A DNA stretch of 64,000 nt from CAVXTT01 sp963764685. GTDB taxonomy: Bacteria; Bacteroidota; Ignavibacteria; Ignavibacteriales; Ignavibacteriaceae. Both the position numbers and the translations under genes were made by a program. The notes beneath the pieces are model-generated. The model was not told the DNA's origin, did not search any database, and saw only the letters and a list, made by a program, of their open reading frames with translations. Of this stretch, positions 27,408 to 35,036 are shown one piece after another (position 1 is the first letter of the stretch; each line of letters opens with the position of its first letter). Where the stretch lies: positions 124,001 through 188,000 of the forward strand of contig CAVXTT010000017.1 in the NCBI GenBank assembly GCA_963764685.1, given 5' to 3'.

Positions 27408-28811
27408 TTATCGGAATTGCTTTTAATAGCGATCATAGTTAGGTCATCAAACTGGTTTACATCCCCTTTATAATTCTTAAGCTCCTGTACAATAGCATCG
27501 GAGAACTCCGGTGCATCCAGTAAGCTGTTCTTCAGGATGCATTTATTAAATCTGTCGTGGTCAAATTCCCGGTTATCTGAATTTCTCAGATCAACAAGAC
27601 CGTCGGTATAGAAAATTATAATATCATCTTTATCTAATTTAACTTCACATTCTTCGATTGATTCCCTGAAAAGACTACCGCAGTCTAATCCTACTCCCAT
27701 ACCGGAAGGTTTAAATTCATATATTTTATTTTCTTTCTTTTTATATACCAGCAGCGGTTCGTGTCCTGCCCTTACGAATCTGACAGTATTAGCAGCCGGG
27801 TCAAGCACTGCATAAATTAATGTTACAAATGATCCTTTGATCATAGATTTGCAGATGATCTCGTTTAATTTTATTAGTACTTCTTTCGGACTCTCATCCT
27901 GTGCCGCACACGCCTGGAATATTCCTTTTGTCAATGTCATATAAAATGCAGCCGGCATTCCTTTACCTGCTACATCACCGATGACTATCCCGGTTTTGCC
28001 GTCTTTCAGATCGATATAATCATAATAATCGCCTCCTACTTCCTTTGCGGGAAGACAAACTGCACTTATAGAATATCCTTTGATCTCGGGATCAGTTTTT
28101 GGAAGCAGTCTGGTCTGAACCCTGTGAGCAATCTCAAATTCATTGGCCATTCTTTCACGCTCAAGTTCATTTGTGATATCCTGCAGGGAAACAAGAGTGT
28201 ATTTTTCACCATGCATCTTAAATTCGACAGCCGACATTGCCAGGTGCTCCTCTTTCCCCTCACCAGAAAGTTTAATAAGCTCCTTACCTCCTGATTTGGG
28301 ATCCATTAGATTTTTGATAAAATCTTTTTCCCTTACAGGCAAATATTGAATGTTCTTTAGGTCGGGAATGTTGAGCATCTTTTTAGCAGAATTATTTATA
28401 TGCTCAACTTCACCGCTCTGCTTGAACGATAATATACCCTGTACCGATGTTGCGCATTACTGTCTGCAGGAACTGGAACTGTTCTTCTCTTTCAGATCTT
28501 GTTTCCCTGAACTGGTTCATCACATTTATAAGGGATGATTTTAATTCTTTTAATGAATTATCAGTATCCTTAGTGAGAAAATTTTGTGAGAAGTCAGAGA
28601 ACCTGATAGAATCAAAGAACCTGGAAATTTCCCTGTTGGTCTGGTCAAAATATTTGAAGAGAAGATAAACCTGTACAACCGAGAGTATAAAAACAACAAA
28701 TGACATCAGGTAGATCTTTTGATACAGGAGAAAAAAGAAAAAGAAGAATATGCTCAAGCTGAGAATTATAATTCTGAGAAGCATTTTTACTCTGAATGGA
28801 TTATAGACCAT
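27404..28811 (-). pseudogene. Membrane PP2C (SpoIIE-type) phosphatase, one frame break
   Basis: Two frames make one protein of about 468 residues. The first part holds two transmembrane helices and a linker (ISRFFDSIRFSDFSQNF) and reads to VMRNIGTGY, where an extra base in the CCC run at 28437-28439 breaks the frame. With one C removed it continues GILSFKQSGEVEHINNSAKKML and joins the C-terminal SpoIIE-type phosphatase domain (VGGDYYDY, IGDVAGKGMPAAFYMTL, YTDGLVDL, FDDLTMIAIK) with its metal-binding acidic residues. The ATG at 28811 overlaps the NtrC-type gene by 11 bases; an internal ATG lies at 28784. Since the domain is fully conserved after the break, a sequencing indel is as likely as true inactivation. 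Confidence 0.8.
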
Positions 28812-30171
28812 ACTTTTCCATTCTTCTGTAAAGAGATGTTCTTGTAATGCCCAGCTCCTTAGCGGCTTTTGTTACATTACCTTCATATTTATTCAGCACT
28901 TTCCTGATTATGGTTTTCTCAACTTCATCCAGGTTGTGCTCATCAATGTTAAGGGGATCGGTAATCTCAAACTGGGTGAAAAAGAAATCGGAGGGCATCA
29001 GTATTTCGGATTCACATAATATAACTGCCCTCTCAATTGCGTGCTGGAGCTCCCTAATATTACCGGGCCAGCTGTAGTGCTCAAATCTTTTTAGTGTAAG
29101 GGGCTCGAACGAAAGTGCAGGCTTGTTATATTTCTTCTTGTATATATTCAGGAAATGCTCTGAAAGAAGGGGAATATCTACTGTTCTTTCACGGAGCGGG
29201 GGAAGAAAAATTTCAACAGTGTTGATCCTGTATAAAAGATCCTGCCTGAATTTCTTTTCAGATACCAGCTGATGAATAGGCATATTGGTTGCGCAGATGA
29301 GTCTTATATCAACCTGTTTATATTTATTGGAACCTACCCTGGTAACTTCCCGGTTCTGAAGGACGGTAAGCAGCTTAGCCTGCAGTTCAACAGGTATATT
29401 TGCAATCTCATCAAGAAATAAAGTTCCTCCTGATGCTACTTCAAATCTTCCTGCACGGTCTTCCCGCGCATCAGTAAAAGCGCCTTTGGTATGTCCGAAA
29501 AGCTCACTCTCAAATAACGACTGATTTATAGAACCAAGATCTACACTTATAAAAACATTTTTTGCCCTCGGGGAATTCCTGTGCAGGGCTCTTGCTGCCA
29601 GTTCTTTCCCGGTTCCGTTTTCTCCCAGTATAAGAACATTGGCATCGGTGGAACCCACCTTTATTATGGTCGAGAAAACCTTCTTCATACTTTCCGAGAT
29701 GCCGACAAAATCGTGATACCCCTGATCGAGGTCTTCACTTAATTGTCGCTGCCGCGATCTCAGATTCTCAAGTTCAACTTTGCTTTCCCTAAGCTTCAGC
29801 GCTGAAGAAAAAGTAGCTATGAATTTTTCATTCTGCCATGGCTTAAGAACAAAATCAGTTGCCCCTTCTTTAACAGCTTTAACAGCCATTTCAATATCGC
29901 CATAGGCTGTTATCAGAATAACAACTGCGGCAGGATCAATTTTAAGGATCTCATCCAGCCAGTAAAAGCCTTCCTGCCCGCTCATTACATCCGAGCTAAA
30001 ATTCATATCGAGGAATATTACATCGTAGTTACCGTTCTTAAGTATGCCGGGAATATTCTCCGGATTCTTTTCAGTGCAGATCATACCGGTGTAAGGCTTC
30101 AAAAGAAGCTTAGCTGCAAGGAGCACATCTTCATTATCATCTATAATAAGTACACCGGGAGATTTTTTCAT
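28801..30171 (-). CDS. NtrC-family sigma-54-dependent response regulator
   Basis: This 456-residue regulator has a receiver with Asp55 (VIFLDMNFSSD) and Lys110 (FVLKPW), a linker, an AAA+ domain with Walker A GENGTGKE (183-190), the sigma-54-contacting loop GAFTDA (230-235) and Walker B GGTLFLDEI (248-256). The C-terminal Fis-type helix-turn-helix reads NVTKAAKELGITRTSLYRRM. The loop's usual GAFTGA has Asp in place of the second Gly, a variant seen in other active members. It is first in a three-gene operon with the phosphatase and kinase. It diverges from the efflux genes, whose leader contains a sigma-54-type promoter and a palindrome that would fit its binding site. Confidence 0.93.
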   Translation of the reverse strand: MKKSPGVLIIDDNEDVLLAAKLLLKPYTGMICTEKNPENIPGILKNGNYDVIFLDMNFSSDVMSGQEGFYWLDEILKIDPAAVVILITAYGDIEMAVKAVKEGATDFVLKPWQNEKFIATFSSALKLRESKVELENLRSRQRQLSEDLDQGYHDFVGISESMKKVFSTIIKVGSTDANVLILGENGTGKELAARALHRNSPRAKNVFISVDLGSINQSLFESELFGHTKGAFTDAREDRAGRFEVASGGTLFLDEIANIPVELQAKLLTVLQNREVTRVGSNKYKQVDIRLICATNMPIHQLVSEKKFRQDLLYRINTVEIFLPPLRERTVDIPLLSEHFLNIYKKKYNKPALSFEPLTLKRFEHYSWPGNIRELQHAIERAVILCESEILMPSDFFFTQFEITDPLNIDEHNLDEVEKTIIRKVLNKYEGNVTKAAKELGITRTSLYRRMEKYGL

Positions 30172-30251
30172 ATGCCTCGATTTTGTCTTCTCTGCTCAAT
30201 TCCTATTCCATCAAAAAAGCGATTCCAGCAGAAGAAAGTTGATACAGGATA

Positions 30252-30267
30252 TGTCCGTTTACGGACA
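30252..30267. promoter_or_regulatory. Candidate upstream activator site palindrome
   Basis: TGTCCGTTTACGGACA is a perfect inverted repeat (7-base arms, 2-base centre). It lies about 103 bases upstream of the -24 element of the sigma-54-type promoter and 81 bases upstream of the divergent NtrC-type gene. The spacing is right for an enhancer used by that regulator. The link is inferred. Confidence 0.6.
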
Positions 30268-30368
30268 CCAGAGTCCCAAAACGTACAGTACCTCCATTCT
30301 TATTAGACTTTCAAAGGATAAAAATAGTGACAAACGGTTTTAAAAACAGGCTGAATATTTTAATGCGG

Positions 30369-30383
30369 GGGCACGGAAATTGA
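30369..30383 (+). promoter_or_regulatory. Sigma-54-type (-24/-12) promoter
   Basis: GGGCACGGAAATTGA matches the consensus TGGCACG-N4-TTGC, with GG at 30370-30371 and TTG at 30380-30382. The spacing is the required 12 bases from the -24 G to the -12 G. The expected C after TTG is A, and the first T is G. Transcription should begin near 30395, just before the adaptor start at 30423, which makes an upstream TTG at 30387 an unlikely start. Confidence 0.65.
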
Positions 30384-30422
30384 ATTTTGGATCACATATT
30401 AAAGATTCATCAGCAAATAGTA

Positions 30423-31673
30423 ATGGATAAGATCATTGAAAAAAAGAAGTGGACGAACAAAAAACTGGCTTATTATGGAGCCGGCGGAGCGTTTGTACTC
30501 CTTCTTTTATACATTTTCGTAATAGCCGACCAGAGATCTAAACTCAAGGTCGAGAAAGATAAAATAACAATAGCTACCGTTTCCAAGGGACCATTCCAGG
30601 AATTCATCCCGATAACAGGTACGGTACTTCCTATTGAAACCTTCTACCTTGATGTTTCTGAAGGAGGAAGGGTGGTAAAGAAATTTGTCCAGGAGGGAGC
30701 ATTCATAAATGCCGGGGACCCGATTATTAAACTTGATAACGCACAACTTACTCTGAATATAATGTACAACGAAGCCCAACTGTTCCAGCAGATAAATAGT
30801 CTAAGAAGTACCAGGCTGGCGATGGAAGAGAACAAGCTTAATCTACAGGGACAGCTGCTTGATATAGAATATGAACTGATAAACCAGAAACGTAACTATG
30901 AGAATAATAAGATATTATTTGAAAAGAACCTTGTGTCGAAAAATGAATTCGAGCAGACAAGAGATCAATATACTTTTCTTGTGAAAAGAAAAGACCTGCT
31001 TCTTGAAACATACCGGCAGGATTCATTATTCAGGATCCAGCAGGTAGATCAGCTTGAAACATCTGTGGACCAGATGCAGAATAATCTTCAGCTCACAAAA
31101 GCTCAATTGGAAAACTTAACAGTAAAAGCTCCTATAAAAGGACAGCTAACAGCGCTCAATGCTGAAATTGGGGAATCGATAGGGCAGGGAGAAAATCTCG
31201 GACAGATAGATGTAGTTGATTCCTTTAAAGTGAGAGCAGCAATAGATGAACATTACATTGCTAGAGTTAACCAGGGTCAGAAAGGATTGTTTTCTTTTGC
31301 AGGGAAAGATTTTTCTGTAATTATTAAAACAGTATATCCGCAAGTAACCAATGGTACTTTCCAGGTGGATATGCAGTTCGTTGGGCAGGCGCCCGGTGGT
31401 ATAAGAAGGGGACAGACTTTATACATAAGACTTGAACTTGGAGAGCTTACCGATGCTGTTATGGTAGACCGCGGCGGATTTTACCAGACCACGGGAGGGC
31501 AGTGGGCATTTGTTTTAGACCAGTCGGAAAACTATGCAGAGAAAAGAGAAATAAAACTTGGCAGGCAGAATCCCAATGTATTTGAGGTTCTTGATGGACT
31601 GAAACCCGGCGATAAAGTAATAACCTCATCCTATACAAATTACGATCAGGTTGAGAAACTTATTTTAAAATAA
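30423..31673 (+). CDS. Efflux periplasmic adaptor (HlyD/MacA-like)
   Basis: From the ATG at 30423 the product has 416 residues. It has an N-terminal transmembrane helix (GGAFVLLLLYIFVIA), a split biotinyl-lipoyl-like hairpin domain (FIPITGTVLPIETFYLDVSEGGRVVKKFV ... LTVKAPIKGQLTALNAEIGE), a long coiled-coil hairpin between them (about residues 100-220, AQLFQQINSLRSTRL ... QNNLQLTKAQLENL) and C-terminal beta-barrel and membrane-proximal domains. It would link an inner-membrane ABC permease to an outer-membrane channel. It heads a plus-strand operon with the ABC ATPase and two permeases. No TolC-like gene is in the window. Confidence 0.9.
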   Translation: MDKIIEKKKWTNKKLAYYGAGGAFVLLLLYIFVIADQRSKLKVEKDKITIATVSKGPFQEFIPITGTVLPIETFYLDVSEGGRVVKKFVQEGAFINAGDPIIKLDNAQLTLNIMYNEAQLFQQINSLRSTRLAMEENKLNLQGQLLDIEYELINQKRNYENNKILFEKNLVSKNEFEQTRDQYTFLVKRKDLLLETYRQDSLFRIQQVDQLETSVDQMQNNLQLTKAQLENLTVKAPIKGQLTALNAEIGESIGQGENLGQIDVVDSFKVRAAIDEHYIARVNQGQKGLFSFAGKDFSVIIKTVYPQVTNGTFQVDMQFVGQAPGGIRRGQTLYIRLELGELTDAVMVDRGGFYQTTGGQWAFVLDQSENYAEKREIKLGRQNPNVFEVLDGLKPGDKVITSSYTNYDQVEKLILK

Positions 31674-31717
31674 AAGTTTGAAAGAAAAAAAGTATGAATA
31701 ATACAAAAGGAGCTCAT

Positions 31718-32407
31718 ATGATTAAAACAGTTAACCTGAAGAAGATATACACTACAGAAGAAGTTGAAACCACTGCTCTGAACAATGTGAATATCGAGAT
31801 TGAAGCGGGAGAATTTGTGTCGATAATGGGACCTTCCGGGTGCGGAAAATCCACATTGCTTAATATTCTTGGGCTGCTGGATAACCCCTCTGATGGTCAA
31901 TATCATTTTGCGGGAAAGGAAGTATCAAAATATTCAGAGAGGCAGCGTGCGGCTTTAAGAAAGGAAAATATAGGTTTTGTCTTTCAAAGTTTTAACCTTA
32001 TTGATGAATTGACAGTTTATGAAAATGTAGAGCTGCCTCTCCTTTATCTCGGGCTTTCGGCCTCCGAGAGAAAAAAACGGGTGCACGAGGTACTGCAAAA
32101 AATGGAAATTATGCATCGCCAGAATCATTTCCCCCAGCAGCTTTCCGGCGGTCAGCAGCAGAGGGTTGCAGTTTCACGGGCAATAGTAGGTAATCCGAAA
32201 ATAATACTTGCTGATGAGCCTACAGGAAACCTGGATTCTTCCCACGGCGATGAAGTGATGAATCTTTTAACGGCTCTCAATGAGCAGGGGACAACTATAG
32301 TAATGGTTACCCACTCTCCTACGTATGCTGATTTCGGTAACAGGATTATACATCTGTTCGACGGACATGTTGTTACTGAAAATTATAAAGAAGGTTTTTA
32401 CGTTTAA
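31718..32407 (+). CDS. ABC transporter ATPase (MacB/LolD type)
   Basis: This ABC ATPase has 229 residues from the ATG at 31718, which is preceded by AAAGGAGCT at good spacing; an in-frame ATG at 31694 is less likely. Walker A is GPSGCGKST (38-46), the signature LSGGQQQRVA, Walker B IILADEPTGNLD and the switch His is in VMVTHSP. Sequence and size place it with the lipoprotein-release/MacB ATPases that power FtsX-type permeases without moving substrate through the membrane. It lies 44 bases after the adaptor and 142 bases before the first permease; a short stretch at 32408-32548 holds no gene. Confidence 0.95.
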   Translation: MIKTVNLKKIYTTEEVETTALNNVNIEIEAGEFVSIMGPSGCGKSTLLNILGLLDNPSDGQYHFAGKEVSKYSERQRAALRKENIGFVFQSFNLIDELTVYENVELPLLYLGLSASERKKRVHEVLQKMEIMHRQNHFPQQLSGGQQQRVAVSRAIVGNPKIILADEPTGNLDSSHGDEVMNLLTALNEQGTTIVMVTHSPTYADFGNRIIHLFDGHVVTENYKEGFYV

Positions 32408-32548
32408 TTATGTCAGATGCAAAAATTAAAAGTCTCATAATCTCTGATCCCCGGCTGATCTTGCTGATGAGTCAAATAGGAACCTCCATTCCCATTGAGG
32501 GAGAAGAGATTATGGGCTTAAATATGAAATTAACACAGTGAGGATGCG

Positions 32549-34972
32549 ATGTTAAGAAATTACCTTAAAGTTGCTTTAAGAAATCTGCTGAAGTATAAGA
32601 TCTATTCATTCATTAATATTGTGGGATTAGCCGTCGGTGTGGGCTGCTGTCTTTTAATTGTTTTATTTGTTCAGGACGAGTTAAGCTTTGACAGGTGGAA
32701 TAAGAACGCAGATCGTATAGTAAGATTTGGTGTTGATGCAAAATTAGGAGATCAGTCGTTTTACGGAGCAGTTACATCAGCTCCTATGGCTGCCGCGCTG
32801 GTAAATGAATTTCCCGAGGTTGAAGAAGCAGTAAGAATAAGGAATTACGGATTTCCGGTTTTGAGATATAAGGATAAAGTATTCAGTGAGGAACGATTTT
32901 ACTGGGCAGATTCTTCAATATTCAAAGTGTTTTCTTTAAAGTTTATAAAGGGAGATCCGAATACGGCATTATCAGAACCGGCAAGTGTTGTGCTCACGCG
33001 CTCAATGGCACAGAAATACTTCGGGAATGAAGATCCTATAGGGAAAGCTGTCAATTCAGATAACCGCAGGGATTACCAGATAACCGGTGTTATAGAAGAT
33101 ATTCCCGTTAATTCACATTTCCATTTTGATTTCATTGCTTCGCTGATAACATATGAGGACAGCAGGGCACCATTTTGGGTAAATAACAATTTCTATACTT
33201 ATGCTCTTTTACGTAAGGGAGTTGATCTCAAAGAATTAGAAAAGAAAGTACAGTCGCTTGTAAGAAAATATGTAGGTCCCCAGGTTGAGAAGGCTCTAGG
33301 AATTACCTTCAGCGAAGAAGAGAAGAAGGGAGCAAAGTACAAATTCGTTGTACAGCCTTTAACTGATATTCATCTTAAATCGAAGCTTGATTTTGATATT
33401 GAGGCAAACTCTGATATACTTTATATATATATCTTTTCTGCAATTGCAGTAGCCATACTGCTTATAGCCTGCATCAATTTTATGAATCTGACAACAGCCC
33501 GCTCAGCTAACCGGGCTAAAGAAGTAGGCATCAGAAAAACTCTCGGATCATCACAGCCCCAGCTGATAAGACAGTTCCTGGTGGAGACAATTTTAATGAG
33601 CAGTATATCAATATTCTTTTCCGTTGTTATAGTTGAGGCACTGCTTCCCTTGTTTAATTCCTTAACAGGAAAACATATATCCACAGCTTATTTCGGGGAT
33701 ATTCTTTCCGTACCTATTTTAATTCTACTTGCATTGGTTGTGGGAACTGTTGCCGGAATATATCCTGCATTTTTCCTCTCCTCGTTTAAACCTGTGGTGG
33801 TATTAAAAGGTAAGATTAGAAACAGCAGTAAGACACCCTGGCTCAGGAGCGGTCTTGTAATAGCGCAATTTACAATCTCAATTATATTGATTATCGGGAC
33901 AGTGATTGTCTACAACCAGATGTCATATATTCAGAATAAAAAATTAGGTTTTAATAAGGACCAGATACTGCTGATCAAAAAATCAGATGATCTAAATGTA
34001 AAGCTTGAGCCCTTTAAACAGGAACTCCTTAGAAATAATAATATCAGTTATGCCACAAATACATTCAGTATAATAGGTGAACCGGTCGGCAACAGCGTCC
34101 ACAGGATAGAGCGTGAGGGTCAGGTTGAAAATCATATTGTAAACTCATATTTCGTAGATTATGATTTTGCAGATACCTATCAGCTCGAAATGAAAGACGG
34201 AAGATTTTTATCGCGCGAGTATCCTTCGGATACGGCAGCCTGTATTGTAAATGAAACGTTCGTAAAAATGCTGGGACTAAAGGACCCTGTCGGTAAAGTT
34301 ATACAGCAGCCTGCAAATGATATTAACCATTGGATAAATCTTACCATAATAGGAGTGGTTAAGGATTTTCATTATCAGAGTCTCCATAATCCTATTCAGC
34401 CCCTCATACTAAAATACAAACCGGAACGCTTCTTCGGAAAATATCTTTCGGTAAGGTTTAAGTCGGCTAATGTTGCCCCGGTACTATCGTTTGTCGAGGA
34501 AACCTGGAAGCGGTATGCCAATAACCAGGCATTTGAATATACTTTTTTTGATGATGAGTTCGGCAGGCTGTATGCAGCAGAAGCAAGGACAAAAGAAATT
34601 GTAACGATATTCTCTGTCCTTTCGATACTGATTGCCTGTCTCGGATTATTCGGACTCTCTGCATTTACAACTGAACAGCGAACAAAAGAGATCGGAATCC
34701 GTAAGGTGCTGGGTGCATCTACCGGAGGAATAATTTTCCTTCTCTCGAAAGAATTTACCAGGTGGGTTCTTATCTCAATTTTGGTTGCTGCCCCGGCTGC
34801 ATATTATATAATGAATAACTGGCTGCAGGATTTTGCCTACAGAATTGAAATAAGCATATGGACATTCCTGCTTGCAGGTCTTGCTGCAATTTTGATTGCA
34901 CTTATTACTGTAAGCTTCCAGGCAGTTAAAGCAGCATTGTCCAATCCGGTAAAGGCTTTAAAGTACGAGTAA
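32549..34972 (+). CDS. FtsX/MacB-type ABC permease, duplicated form (1)
   Basis: The 807-residue protein has two halves. Each has a transmembrane helix, a large periplasmic MacB-type core domain and a three-helix FtsX block. The first FtsX block is around residues 290-430 (INFMNLTTARSANRAKEVGIRKTLGSS), the second around 690-807 (LFGLSAFTTEQRTKEIGIRKVLGAS). The sequence ends with the typical SNPVKALKYE. Such long permeases are common in Bacteroidota. It should transmit ATP-driven movement to the periplasm for export of a toxic compound, peptide or lipoprotein. Confidence 0.93.
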   Translation: MLRNYLKVALRNLLKYKIYSFINIVGLAVGVGCCLLIVLFVQDELSFDRWNKNADRIVRFGVDAKLGDQSFYGAVTSAPMAAALVNEFPEVEEAVRIRNYGFPVLRYKDKVFSEERFYWADSSIFKVFSLKFIKGDPNTALSEPASVVLTRSMAQKYFGNEDPIGKAVNSDNRRDYQITGVIEDIPVNSHFHFDFIASLITYEDSRAPFWVNNNFYTYALLRKGVDLKELEKKVQSLVRKYVGPQVEKALGITFSEEEKKGAKYKFVVQPLTDIHLKSKLDFDIEANSDILYIYIFSAIAVAILLIACINFMNLTTARSANRAKEVGIRKTLGSSQPQLIRQFLVETILMSSISIFFSVVIVEALLPLFNSLTGKHISTAYFGDILSVPILILLALVVGTVAGIYPAFFLSSFKPVVVLKGKIRNSSKTPWLRSGLVIAQFTISIILIIGTVIVYNQMSYIQNKKLGFNKDQILLIKKSDDLNVKLEPFKQELLRNNNISYATNTFSIIGEPVGNSVHRIEREGQVENHIVNSYFVDYDFADTYQLEMKDGRFLSREYPSDTAACIVNETFVKMLGLKDPVGKVIQQPANDINHWINLTIIGVVKDFHYQSLHNPIQPLILKYKPERFFGKYLSVRFKSANVAPVLSFVEETWKRYANNQAFEYTFFDDEFGRLYAAEARTKEIVTIFSVLSILIACLGLFGLSAFTTEQRTKEIGIRKVLGASTGGIIFLLSKEFTRWVLISILVAAPAAYYIMNNWLQDFAYRIEISIWTFLLAGLAAILIALITVSFQAVKAALSNPVKALKYE

Positions 34973-34991
34973 GAGTTCCCGTTAGCCATAG

Positions 34992-35020
34992 AGCAGCCGG
35001 CAGAGGAATCTCCGGCTGTT
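34992..35020 (+). other. GC-rich hairpin between the two permease genes
   Basis: CAGCCGG (34994-35000) pairs with CCGGCTG (35012-35018), extendable by an A-T and a G-T pair. It has an 11-base loop and no following T-run, so it may act as an RNA stabiliser or processing site rather than a terminator. Confidence 0.4.
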
Positions 35021-35036
35021 CTATTAAAGAGAAAAT

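Noticed and set aside
30172..30240. Second sigma-54-type promoter for the NtrC-type gene on the minus strand (TGG-AATAGGAA-TTGA)
   Set aside because: Spacing fits but the central CAC is absent; too weak to list.
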